Origin: an uncultured bacterium
GTDB taxonomy: Bacteria; Bacteroidota; Bacteroidia; Chitinophagales; Chitinophagaceae
DNA: 39,405 bases
Assembly: GCA_903921675.1 (NCBI GenBank)
Contig: CAIXQW010000194.1
Location: forward strand, 1-39,405
Reading direction: 5' to 3'
Shown: one piece after another, positions 18,801-26,605 of the stretch
Numbering within the stretch: the first letter of the stretch is position 1
Layout: each line of letters opens with the position of its first letter
The notes under the pieces: generated by a model
Told to the model about the DNA's origin: nothing
The model's input: the letters and a program-made list of their open reading frames with translations, nothing else
Database searches by the model: none
Translations under genes and position numbers: made by a program

Positions 18801-19747
18801 ATAATGTAAACCTTGGTGAAAGCGATGTGCGCAATCAAACATTGATATTAGAAAAAACAAAGATTGGCAATAAAACTTTTGTAGGCAATAGTGCGCATGT
18901 GCCGCAAGGTTATACTTTGGGCAACGATATGTTGATAGGCGTTTTAAGTTTGCCACCAACTCCAGAACAGTTGCTATCCAACGACAGCAAAGATTGGTTT
19001 GGCTCGCCGGCTGTAGCCTTGCCACGCAGACAAGATAGCGGCATTTATGATAGTACACTTACACACAGACCAAGTAAAAGAGTTTGGTTAGCTAGGGCTA
19101 CTATAGAATTGATTCGCATTATACTACCAGAAACTATTTTGCTAATGGCAAGCTTTTTATTTATTGCTTATGTGCATGATGTATTAATGGAAAATACTTG
19201 GTGGCAGTTTATTTTATTATACCCAATTTACTTTTTTGTATTTATTGCCTTTCCTTGTTTTGCTATTACAGTTATTTTAAAATGGTTGGTGGTAGGCAAA
19301 TACAAACCTGCATCTTGGCCAATGTGGAACTACAAAGTATGGTGCAGCGAAGCTATTACAAGCGTGTATGAATCTGTAGCTGTGCCATTTTTTCTAGAGC
19401 ATTTAAAAGGCACACCTTGGCTACCAATTTGCTTAAGAGCATTTGGTGTAAAAACCGGCAAACGAATTTATTTAGATACAACAGATTTTACAGAACATGA
19501 TTTAACAAGTATAGCAGACGAAGCTATGCTAAATGCCGACTGCGGCCCACAAACACATTTGTTTGAAGATAGAGTAATGAAAATGGGTACCATACATATA
19601 GGTAAACGCACAAAAATTGGTGCAGGTACTATTATATTATACGATACGGTAATAGGCGACGAAGTAAAAATAGAAAGCCTAAGCCTAGTAATGAAAGGCG
19701 AGCATTTAATGGATAGCACAAATTGGAATGGGAATCCGTTGAGGTAA
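15812..19747 (+). CDS. Membrane single-module NRPS of Pls/PosA type (A-T-6TM with three beta-helix domains)
   Basis: A 1311-residue nonribosomal peptide synthetase with no condensation or thioesterase domain. The adenylation domain (about 1-500) has LFTSGSTGKPKG (161-172), NSYGPTE (294-300), KTGD (384-387), GRQDDQVKIRGYRIELGEIE (401-420) and LPSGKINRK (489-497). The carrier domain has DLNGHSLLAA with the phosphopantetheine serine S553. Three membrane pairs follow (about 614-640/653-682, 852-878/890-914, 1100-1122/1131-1162). Each pair precedes a hexapeptide left-handed beta-helix domain (about 720-830, 960-1060, 1210-1311). This matches epsilon-poly-L-lysine synthetase and the NRPS-terminal family TIGR02353. 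By alignment to GrsA, I read the pocket as D208 M209 E212 S255 V270 A272 S295 V303 T304 K493. The acidic residue and Ser suggest a basic amino acid such as lysine or ornithine. The product is unknown. Confidence 0.9.
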   Translation: MQNNNLAILQGTCIPEILAPTTLTALLQEAFIMHANNKAIVFENTSFTYADIDNWSNACAADIIAKGAQVGDCIGVWYPRSVQLHIAILGILKAGCTYMPFDDEMPADRVQGVLQDVQAKFCFTKNTLTIPCYTLEVVALPTEKISLPSISITPKQPAYILFTSGSTGKPKGIPISQFQIAHLVQAEQHILQIKPTDKVYQGFSVSFDMWCEETFISFFAGACIYVATATNAKAIDEVGAMLNKLKITVLHAVPSLLAVIEESIPTLRIVNAGGEACTTPVLQKWSTPNITFYNSYGPTETTVTSSMIALQPNDTITIGHPLPNYYYAIVDETNNIVPLGVQGELIITGAGVGTQYLHLPELTTQKFIPNHLQEYGLQGDTIYKTGDDAIINADGTVTYIGRQDDQVKIRGYRIELGEIENQLAQCTGVNTCAIKVQKDQLLQDHLIGYVVPNKNETIVQENIQHQLQKVLAPYMMPKEIIVLDEMPRLPSGKINRKLLPIPTAFTVPMDNSTFTFDANTSIKEKVLKTLHHFFTDKDIDDNKDFFTDLNGHSLLAAGFVSRLRKDAGITHASLRDVYAHRPLRNLITEWEKDQVVSTAEKTAFQPISKMRHRLCWLAQTFALFIIYGLFASQIYLPYLGYYYVQTETESHTLGVLASIGLFCLVPPALSLVSIITKWILIGRYKAGEYPLWGIYYFKWWFVEKLESLVQINFLNGTPIYRAYLRLKGCTIGADAQFGPLQMQAEDLIEIGANVSISSGVLFNNVVVEDGLVKFTEIKIGNHAYVGSNCIINGNTVIEDWGELKDLSLMQSGTTIQKGEEWGGSPCAKVGNKEAAEMQAPPTTPQWKKNYYFARFSALLIIFPVAILLPLVPVITAVTELDNAADDYDFSYFVWIPLLSLLYMTLFALQTIIVNKILTRNIKPGIYSIYSPTYFKKWLSDQFLTLSLIIMHPLFATVYVSAFFRALGAKIGKYTEISTANNVSHVLLEIGDNSFIADNVNLGESDVRNQTLILEKTKIGNKTFVGNSAHVPQGYTLGNDMLIGVLSLPPTPEQLLSNDSKDWFGSPAVALPRRQDSGIYDSTLTHRPSKRVWLARATIELIRIILPETILLMASFLFIAYVHDVLMENTWWQFILLYPIYFFVFIAFPCFAITVILKWLVVGKYKPASWPMWNYKVWCSEAITSVYESVAVPFFLEHLKGTPWLPICLRAFGVKTGKRIYLDTTDFTEHDLTSIADEAMLNADCGPQTHLFEDRVMKMGTIHIGKRTKIGAGTIILYDTVIGDEVKIESLSLVMKGEHLMDSTNWNGNPLR

Positions 19748-19758
19748 TTAGCATTTTG

Positions 19759-19863
19759 CAATTAACAATTAACAATGGGCAATTATCAATTTTCAATTAT
19801 CAATTATTAATTATTAATGTGCAATTCTCAATTCTCAATTTTCAATTTTCAATTAGCAATTTG
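19759..19863. repeat. Tandem heptamer array, 15 units of CAATTnn
   Basis: Between the NRPS stop and prfB the sequence keeps a strict 7-bp period over 105 bp. Reading from 19759 the units are CAATTAA, CAATTAA, CAATGGG, CAATTAT, CAATTTT, CAATTAT, CAATTAT, TAATTAT, TAATGTG, CAATTCT, CAATTCT, CAATTTT, CAATTTT, CAATTAG and CAATTTG. The first five bases are nearly fixed and the last two vary freely. That is unlike a simple slippage repeat with identical units. There are no spacers, so it is not a CRISPR array, and no ORF runs through it. Confidence 0.9.
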
Positions 19864-19955
19864 TAACAAATAAAATAATGTTGTGTACAAACTATCTGAA
19901 CATTTTGCAACAAACTAAATTGAAACATCTTTTACTATTTTCATAAATTAAAATT

Positions 19956-19963
19956 TACTTTTG
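19956..19963 (+). promoter_or_regulatory. -7 promoter element TACTTTTG for prfB
   Basis: Exact TAnnTTTG match whose last base is 8 nt before the prfB ATG at 19972. Initiation about 7 nt downstream would leave almost no 5' leader and no room for a Shine-Dalgarno sequence. Confidence 0.55.
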
Positions 19964-19971
19964 CAATCGCT

Positions 19972-21048
19972 ATGACTATAGAGCAACTGAAAGAATTACG
20001 AGATAGAGAATCTGCCCTGCGCAGTTATTTGGCAATAGACGAAAGACTAGAAAAAATAGCCAACGACAAAGCATTGAGTGTAAGCGATGGTTTTTGGGAT
20101 GATAATAAACGCGCTACAGAAATTATTAAAGAAATTAATAAGAATGAATATTGGGTAAAATTGTATCAGCAAACCAAAGATGCAATTGATGATTTTGCAA
20201 TACTATTTGAATGTTGGAAAGATGGAGATAGCACAGAAGAAGAAACCAAATTGGCTTTTGATAAATGCAAAGAAGCCATAGAAACATGCGAATTTAAAAG
20301 CACACTCAATCAGCCCGAAGATGAGATGCATGCCGTAATGGTAATTAATAGTGGCGCAGGTGGCACAGAAAGCCAAGATTGGGCAGAGATGCTACTACGC
20401 ATGTACAAAATGTATGGCGATAAGCAAGGCTGGAAAGTAAGCGAAATAGATATTCAGTGGGGAGATGGCGCAGGCATTAAACAGGCTACACTAGAGTTTG
20501 AAGGCGAGTATAGCTATGGCTTATTAAAGGCAGAAAGTGGTGTGCACCGCCTAGTGCGCATTAGCCCATTTGATAGCAATGCGCGCAGGCATACTAGCTT
20601 TGCCAGTGTGTTTGTATACCCGCTAATAGATAATAGTATAGAAATAGAAGTAAACCCCGCTGACTGCGATTGGGATTTTTTCCGAAGTGGTGGTAGTGGT
20701 GGCCAAAATGTAAATAAAGTAGAAACCGCAGTGCGCCTAAAGCATAAGCCTAGTGGCATTATTGTAGAGTGCCAACAAGCCCGCACCCAAGGCGAAAACC
20801 GCGAGAAAGCCATGGCAATGCTAAAAAGCCAATTGTACGAATTGGAAATGCAAAAGCAACAAAGCCTAAAAGACGATGCCAATAGCAGTAAGAAAAAAAT
20901 TGAATGGGGCAGCCAAATACGCAGCTACGTTTTTCATCCATACAAAATGATAAAAGACCACCGCACCGATTACGAAGTAGGTAATGTAGGACCTGTGATG
21001 GATGGCGAGTTAGATGGATTTATTAAGGCGTATTTGATGGCGAATTAG
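19972..21048 (+). CDS. prfB: Peptide chain release factor 2
   Basis: RF2, 358 residues, releases completed chains at UGA and UAA stop codons on the ribosome. The SPF anticodon-like tripeptide (198-200, in VRISPFDSN) separates it from RF1, and the catalytic GGQ is at 243-245. The reading frame is continuous from ATG. At the place where many RF2 genes carry an in-frame TGA and the programmed +1 frameshift (after LRxYL), this gene reads LRSYLAIDE with no TGA. Autoregulation by frameshifting is therefore absent. The start follows a promoter element by 8 nt. The upstream heptamer array separates it from the NRPS gene. Confidence 0.96.
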   Translation: MTIEQLKELRDRESALRSYLAIDERLEKIANDKALSVSDGFWDDNKRATEIIKEINKNEYWVKLYQQTKDAIDDFAILFECWKDGDSTEEETKLAFDKCKEAIETCEFKSTLNQPEDEMHAVMVINSGAGGTESQDWAEMLLRMYKMYGDKQGWKVSEIDIQWGDGAGIKQATLEFEGEYSYGLLKAESGVHRLVRISPFDSNARRHTSFASVFVYPLIDNSIEIEVNPADCDWDFFRSGGSGGQNVNKVETAVRLKHKPSGIIVECQQARTQGENREKAMAMLKSQLYELEMQKQQSLKDDANSSKKKIEWGSQIRSYVFHPYKMIKDHRTDYEVGNVGPVMDGELDGFIKAYLMAN

Positions 21049-21058
21049 GTAAGACTTT

Positions 21059-22003
21059 TTAATTGATAATTACCTTCCTACTCTGCCCACCAATCCTATC
21101 TACATACACACCCTTAGCCCAACTACTAGCATCTATATTTATTTTTACTGCACCTACATTTATTACTTGGCTATATACCAAAGCTCCTTGCGCACTAAAT
21201 ACATCTAGTTTTTTTTTCTATATTTTTTGCAATAGAAATTGTTAGTTGATTAGATGAATTTTGATAACTAGCATACTATCTATTTTTATATTGCCAGTAT
21301 CTAGTGGGTAGCAAAGTGTGGGGGATGCGCCAAGGTTGTAGTTGATGGTATTGGGTGGTGTTGTTACAGCACCTCCATTAGGGAATCTTAAACATCTATT
21401 ACACCAATTACAACCAACTCCTTTAATATCAGGATTTGCAATTATATTCCAAGCATTATCTAAACCACCCCACTTTCCAATATATATTTTATTATCTGGT
21501 CCAAGTTGTGCTGTATAATATTGATTAAAGTTTGCATAACTTGTATCTAAACTTGAAACCAAATACCACGCTAAAGCACTATCTGGTTCTAATAAATCTA
21601 ACTGAAATACTTTACTGCGCATGATTATATACAAATATTGACCATTTTGGCTAAAACATAAACCCCTGGGTAAAGTTTCTAATTGCGTTAAGGAGCCAGC
21701 ACTATCAATTAATAATGCTGGTATATTACATACTTTAGGATTTGTAATTTGTGCATCGCATCTATTAAAATCTGCAACAAAAACTTGATTAGGTTGTTCT
21801 TGCACATTTGCAATTTTTGTAGCTTGGGAATTAAAACACATTTGACCACTTCTATCAAAACTTGTGTATTTAGGTTCTGAAAATGATATTTTGGAAGGTT
21901 CTGCAATACTATCTTTACTTATATAATACGTAAAAATATCATTGGCTAATGCGCCTTGTTTTACCAACCACCAAGCTTTGCATACTATACATCTGCGAAC
22001 CAC
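21059..22003 (-). pseudogene. Decayed T9SS-exported propeller protein (5'-truncated, frameshifted)
   Basis: The open frame 22003-21242 (253 codons) contains WWLVKQGALANDIFTYYISKD, LPRGLCFSQNGQYLYII and LGPDNKIYIGKWGG. These are the repeat phrases of Bacteroidota WD40-like surface proteins. It lacks a signal peptide and the expected N-terminal region. Past its TAA, other frames still encode a type A T9SS sorting domain. A middle segment reads NQLTISIAKNIEKK in a second frame. After a run of nine A residues, LDVFSAQGALVYSQ...GVYVDRIGGQSRKVIIN continues in the first frame to TAA at 21061-21059. At least two opposite single-base frameshifts plus loss of the 5' end make it a remnant. It could alternatively be one sequencing error plus a true deletion. 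Confidence 0.75.
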
Positions 22004-22203
22004 AAAAAATATTTGTAAAATACAAATCCACTCGATTCCTACAATCTGAAGGCTTGAAAATACAGGATTGTTTAATTTACTACCAAACTATTCATTTTTC
22101 ATCTCTTATCCTCCATCCAATTTCTCCACCAATCTTCCGTTATATAATTAATCATTGCGCTTCTAAGCCTCATCTAAAAAAAAATACTTACTTTAGTACT
22201 TTC

Positions 22204-23160
22204 ATGAAATACGTTTTTTTGTATATCACCTTATGTGTAACGCATTATGCTTCAGCCCAAAATATGTTTGGTGTGGGGCGCAGCACATTTATTTGTTTCC
22301 AAGGTGGGCCAAGTAAGTATTTAGGCGATATAGGTGGGCACCCAAATAAATGGGGCGACAAACTTAGCCTAGATAAAAATACATTTTTTGTGGGTGCTAG
22401 TTTTCAGCGTTTTTATAAAAGAACTTTTAGCTTTGAGCTAGGCATTAATACAGGCTATTTAGCGGCTAGCGATGCAGATATTAAATACACCTCTACTGCA
22501 GACCCTGAGTATCTGCGCTACAGAAGAAACCTAGATTTTAAAACAAAAATTGTAGAAGGTAGTGTGCTTTTTAATGTATATCCATTGCAGTTTTTTGGTA
22601 AAAATACGAGGATACATAAATTTCCAATTCAGCCTTTTATCTTTGGTGGCGCAGGCTATTTTTCTTTTAATCCGCAAGGCAGCTATTACGATGCTAGCTA
22701 TAAAACTACCTTGTGGCTAGACCTGCAACCCTTGCATACCGAAGGGCAAGGCTATGCAGAATACCCCGATAGAAAGCCATATAAATTGCAACAAGGTAAT
22801 TTGCCTTATGGTTGGGGGCTTACTTATTTTGTGGCAGAAAATTTATTTGTATCTATCAGCATGAATGGTAGAAAATTATTCACAGATTACTTGGATGATG
22901 TAAGTACAACTTACATAGATACCAAATTGCACGAAAAATATTTAGAGTCAGAGGATGTAATAGAATCGGCCATCATCATGAGTGATAAAAGCCCCTTGGT
23001 AGATCCATTTTTTAAAAATATTGTTGGCGATATTAGAGGCAATACCATGAAAAAAGATGCGTTTTTTAATTACAACATCAAAGTTGGTATGCGCATTGCT
23101 AGAAAAAAAAGTAAGAAACCTAATTTTTATAAATTTGATGATACAGAGGTGTGTAACTAA
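22204..23160 (+). CDS. Outer-membrane beta-barrel protein, DUF6089/PorG-like
   Basis: A 318-residue envelope protein, starting at ATG 22204 (MKYVFLYITLCVTHYASAQ, a clear signal peptide) rather than at the ORF-track start 21949, whose 85 extra residues are not protein-like. The mature N-terminus has FQGGPSKYLGDIGGHPN, and the C-terminal half has LFTDYLDDVSTTYID. These are phrases I associate with the Bacteroidota DUF6089 barrel family that includes PorG, an outer-membrane part of the type IX secretion system. Many paralogues exist, so it may be a relative rather than PorG itself. Several T9SS substrates lie nearby. A TACTTTAG element (22189-22196, one base off consensus) sits just before the start. 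Confidence 0.8.
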   Translation: MKYVFLYITLCVTHYASAQNMFGVGRSTFICFQGGPSKYLGDIGGHPNKWGDKLSLDKNTFFVGASFQRFYKRTFSFELGINTGYLAASDADIKYTSTADPEYLRYRRNLDFKTKIVEGSVLFNVYPLQFFGKNTRIHKFPIQPFIFGGAGYFSFNPQGSYYDASYKTTLWLDLQPLHTEGQGYAEYPDRKPYKLQQGNLPYGWGLTYFVAENLFVSISMNGRKLFTDYLDDVSTTYIDTKLHEKYLESEDVIESAIIMSDKSPLVDPFFKNIVGDIRGNTMKKDAFFNYNIKVGMRIARKKSKKPNFYKFDDTEVCN

Positions 23161-23334
23161 TTACAAACACTTTCTCTCTTTTACAAATTAATCTAAACTA
23201 TAGGTAATCTAAATTTCCGAGAGAAAAATTGCCTATTGATAATTTGTTTTAATTTTTTCTTGATAAAAAAGGTAAGTGGTAAATGTAGCTTACGTAAAAA
23301 ATCAAGACGATGAAACTAAATTATGAAAATCTGC

Positions 23335-24093
23335 TTAGAATTGTAGTTTATTCAATAATCTTTTACCTTCTGCTTTTAACGCAGCATCATCTGTCATTCT
23401 TAATGGCGCTGCAAGCAACTCTGCAATAGTAGTTTTTGCTTTCGCTACTTCTTTATTTTTTTCGTATGCATAGGCAAGGTCTAGCAAATTAGTAATGTAA
23501 TTTTTATCTATGCTTCTACATTTTTCAAAACAACGAATGGCACTTTTTACATCACCAGGTGGCAAGCCTCCTAGCAATTGATTGCAAGCTAAAATTTCTA
23601 CGCTAGATAATCTGCTTACTTCTAAATTGTATCTGCCCAATAGGTGCAATGCATAAGCGTGATTTGGATTTAGTGCTACTGCTTTATCTGCATAAAATTT
23701 GATAGCCCTACTTGCTGCTACTTTGTTTTTGATGCTTGATACCAATGCCATTCTACCCATAGCTACACCCATTACAAAGCTACATTCTGCTTCTTTGGAG
23801 TTTAATTGATAAGCCTTCTCCGCAAGGGTTTTAGCAGAGGTAAATAATACTTTCTGGTCGTTGCCTTTTTTACGATTACCACATCTACTGCATAAAAAAC
23901 TTGCAGCACATAATGTTTTCCAATTATTATTATCTGCCTTTAATATAGATTGATAAATCAGCAATGCTTCATCTTCTAACAACAGTTTTTCTTTTTGTTC
24001 AGCAGCTTTGATGAGTGCATCTGCAGCATTTTGAGCTAAGCAAATTACTGGAATATTTAGTAAAATAATACAATAGATGAAATATTTTTTCAT
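23335..24093 (-). CDS. Secreted TPR-repeat protein
   Basis: A 252-residue exported protein with a signal peptide (about 1-20, ending CLAQ) followed by tetratricopeptide-like helices. Repeats are visible around EKLLLEDEALLIYQSILKAD (35-54), AEKAYQLNSKEAECSFVMGVAMG (about 91-113), ADKAVALNPNHAYALHLLGRYN and FEKCRSIDKNYITNLLDLAYAY. The overall pattern resembles RMD-type TPR proteins. It is probably periplasmic and binds a protein partner. It starts 25 bp after the stop of the T9SS type B protein with no promoter element between them, so the two are probably co-transcribed. Confidence 0.82.
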   Translation of the reverse strand: MKKYFIYCIILLNIPVICLAQNAADALIKAAEQKEKLLLEDEALLIYQSILKADNNNWKTLCAASFLCSRCGNRKKGNDQKVLFTSAKTLAEKAYQLNSKEAECSFVMGVAMGRMALVSSIKNKVAASRAIKFYADKAVALNPNHAYALHLLGRYNLEVSRLSSVEILACNQLLGGLPPGDVKSAIRCFEKCRSIDKNYITNLLDLAYAYEKNKEVAKAKTTIAELLAAPLRMTDDAALKAEGKRLLNKLQF

Positions 24094-24118
24094 ACAATTG
24101 ATATCGATAAATTTGGAA

Positions 24119-26146
24119 TTATCTTACAAGCAATACATTACCATTGCGCTTTACCTTTCTGCCATTTAAGCAAATACCTTCTGCTATCCAAACATAAGTG
24201 CCAAGGTCTTGCGGCATGCCATTATAGGTACCATCCCACTTGCGGTTTGGATCTGTAGTTTCAAATACCATTTGGCCAAAACGATTAAAAATTCTAAAAA
24301 AGGTTAATTGTTTTAATTGATAATTGGCAAGTCCAAAAGATCTATTCAACTGATCTGGGCTTGTAGGGTTAAATGCATTTGGGCAATTGATATCACCACA
24401 AGATGTATTTACAGCCACAGTATCGTAGCGCACACAACCATCTGCATTTACTACTTTTACATAATAAAACTGCACAGAATCTACTGGTCTTACATTAGGG
24501 TAAGCTACATCACTAATATTATTTTCGAAATACAAATTTGGTGTCCATAAATATTTAAACTGATAGCCTTGACTCATTTTTGGTCCACCCAATTGGGTAG
24601 AAGCACCATCTGCTACAATTCTATCTGGGCCAGCATCTGCTTTAATTTTACTCACTTTTACATTTACCATAGTATCTACAATACAACCATAGTCGTAAGT
24701 CATTCTTACATGGTAAGTGTAATCTTCTTCTGGAAACACATACACACTTGTAGTGTCATTTCTGTATATCAAATTGTAAGTAGGATCCCATAATATTTTA
24801 CTTAAAAGGTTGCCATTAGCTACCATAAATAAAGTATCTCCTTGGCAAAGCATAGTATCTGCAGTTAAATCTATTTTTGGCTTAGCTAATACCTGTATGC
24901 GATGTTGCTCTTGGTTTTCTTTACCATTGCTATCTACTGTTACAAAATACACATTATACAATCCTGGCTTAGTATAGTAATAAGTAGGTATTTGATTAGT
25001 AGTATCTTTTAATACACTAGCATTAGCACTAGAGTCGTAATGCACTATGCTTATGGTATTGGTTTGGTAATTAGTTACAAAACCATACACATTATCTTTT
25101 TGGCGAATTAATTCTGTAATACCACGCGGACCATTGAATGCAGCAAAGTTACCTAGGCTGCTCACTACTGGTACATTAGAGATATTGCTACCAAATTTTA
25201 AACTAATCAATTCGTTGGTAGCTTCATTACTTACATAGCCATAAAATTTTTCATCGTCTTTGCTGATATTAATGTATCGTGGCGATTTAAAAATGTTACC
25301 AAAATTACCTAAAGGAAATACCGCAGGAGTATTTAGCATAGATGTACCAAAGTCTAAACGAGTAAGTGTAGATGATAAACGATTTACCACAAAACCGTAA
25401 TAGCTACCCAATTGTTGTACAAACTTCATTCCTGTAGGGAAAGATAAACCACCTGGGTTACCTAAGTCTGTTAAAGTAGGAGTGCTAGTAAGGTTTGCAC
25501 CAAAGTCTAAACGCACTAAATGAGCACTTAAACCATTTAAAGTATAAGCATACCAATTGCCATTTTCTTTAAACAAATGAATATCTTCTGGGCTAATTAA
25601 AAGGCCTGAAAGGTTTAATAAATCTGTTACAATTGGTGTGTTGGTAAGCGAATTGCCAAACTCTAATCTTGTTAATTGTGTATTTACACCAATACCACCA
25701 ATTGCATATCCAATCCAATTTCCTCTGTCGTTTACAATATCAATACCAGTACATTTTTCAGGAATATCGCCAGTAAAATTACCCAAATCTACAGGAGTAG
25801 GAAGGTTTTTAAGATTTGCGCCTACATCATAGCGAATCAGGTTGAAAGGGGCATCGTAGTTTACTGTAAATAAATAATATTTGCCATTTTGCTCTTCTAA
25901 AGTAATAGGCGTAGGCCCACCCAAAGGCGCATTGCTAGCTATTACACCGCCTTTTGGCTGACGCTCTAACCATGCACTGCATGTACCCCAATAATAGCTT
26001 GCCGCATTTTTGGTGGTAGATAATAAATTTACATCTTGCATTATGCAAACTGTATCCGGATACGTCATTGTATTGAGCTGCGCTTGCACACTAGTGCTAG
26101 AGATAAACAATACAAATATGCCTAAAGCCTTAATAATTCTATTCAT
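24119..26146 (-). CDS. T9SS type B sorting-domain protein with a six-repeat propeller
   Basis: A 675-residue surface or secreted protein. After the signal peptide (1-23, ending VQAQ) comes a propeller of six repeats of the form LxRLDFGxxLxNTPxxxDLGN. They lie at about residues 102, 157, 209, 260, 312 and, degenerate, 363, a period of 51-55 residues. PKD-like/Ig-like modules follow at about 385-500 and 500-580. The C-terminal 85 residues (CPNAFNPTSPDQLNRSF ... FNRFGQMVFETTDPNRKWDGTYNG ... YVWI) are a gliding-motility-type CHU_C domain. That domain is the type B signal for type IX secretion. The ligand or enzymatic role is unknown; no catalytic motif was seen. Confidence 0.9.
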   Translation of the reverse strand: MNRIIKALGIFVLFISSTSVQAQLNTMTYPDTVCIMQDVNLLSTTKNAASYYWGTCSAWLERQPKGGVIASNAPLGGPTPITLEEQNGKYYLFTVNYDAPFNLIRYDVGANLKNLPTPVDLGNFTGDIPEKCTGIDIVNDRGNWIGYAIGGIGVNTQLTRLEFGNSLTNTPIVTDLLNLSGLLISPEDIHLFKENGNWYAYTLNGLSAHLVRLDFGANLTSTPTLTDLGNPGGLSFPTGMKFVQQLGSYYGFVVNRLSSTLTRLDFGTSMLNTPAVFPLGNFGNIFKSPRYINISKDDEKFYGYVSNEATNELISLKFGSNISNVPVVSSLGNFAAFNGPRGITELIRQKDNVYGFVTNYQTNTISIVHYDSSANASVLKDTTNQIPTYYYTKPGLYNVYFVTVDSNGKENQEQHRIQVLAKPKIDLTADTMLCQGDTLFMVANGNLLSKILWDPTYNLIYRNDTTSVYVFPEEDYTYHVRMTYDYGCIVDTMVNVKVSKIKADAGPDRIVADGASTQLGGPKMSQGYQFKYLWTPNLYFENNISDVAYPNVRPVDSVQFYYVKVVNADGCVRYDTVAVNTSCGDINCPNAFNPTSPDQLNRSFGLANYQLKQLTFFRIFNRFGQMVFETTDPNRKWDGTYNGMPQDLGTYVWIAEGICLNGRKVKRNGNVLLVR

Positions 26147-26377
26147 AATCAGATAAATATCCTCAATATATAAAGACGCAAGATAACAAATTTTAGTTAG
26201 TCTTTGCGTTTTTGGGTAAATAATTATAAAATTGGCTAGAAATGCCGATGGAGAAAGAGAAAGTTAGGGAAAAGGGGAAGGGAATTTAAGATTTGTATGC
26301 TGAAATTATTTGATTATAAAATGGCAGCTGATTAGACTTAATTAAAATATTAACGTGGTTATATACCATTATATTAT

Positions 26378-26385
26378 TATTTTTG
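26378..26385 (+). promoter_or_regulatory. -7 promoter element TATTTTTG for the toxin-antitoxin pair
   Basis: Exact TAnnTTTG match ending 7 nt before the antitoxin ATG at 26393, so the transcript is predicted to start at or next to the start codon. An operator for antitoxin autoregulation may overlap it, but no palindrome is obvious. Confidence 0.5.
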
Positions 26386-26392
26386 TGAAGCT

Positions 26393-26605
26393 ATGCAAAC
26401 AGTAACAATAGATATTATTAATAATAAAGCGCTAAAACTTTTACAAGATTTAGAGTTGATGCAATTAATAAGATTACATAAGAATAGAACAATTTCTAGC
26501 ACACAGCCCAATGAATGGACTAATAAATATAAAGGAGCTATGAGCAAGCAAGCTATCACTGATATCGACAACCAATTGAATGAACTACGTAACGAATGTG
26601 AATAA
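26393..26605 (+). CDS. Antitoxin of a VapBC-type pair
   Basis: A 70-residue protein whose sequence (MQTVTIDIINNKALKLLQDLE, then NEWTNKYKGAMSKQ and ITDIDNQLNELRNE) matches the small antitoxins found directly before PIN-domain toxins in Bacteroidota. The N-terminal strand and helix would form the dimer/DNA-binding part, and the acidic C-terminal helix would wrap the toxin. Its TAA stop overlaps the presumed ATA start of the toxin in ATAA. Normally this overlap would be ATGA, so the toxin was once translationally coupled. Confidence 0.8.
   Translation: MQTVTIDIINNKALKLLQDLELMQLIRLHKNRTISSTQPNEWTNKYKGAMSKQAITDIDNQLNELRNECE

Noticed and set aside
18792-19058. Minus-strand 88-residue ORF inside the NRPS gene
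   Set aside because: Shadow of the beta-helix domain coding sequence.
19759-19863. CRISPR array
   Set aside because: Units are 7 bp with no spacers, and no cas gene is nearby.
20514-20941. Minus-strand ORFs within prfB
   Set aside because: Shadows of the prfB frame, which contains SPF and GGQ; the antisense translations match nothing.
26170-26220. Imperfect hairpin with a T-run before the toxin-antitoxin genes
   Set aside because: ACGCAAGA and TCTTTGCGT pair only with a bulge, and no plus-strand gene precedes it to terminate.
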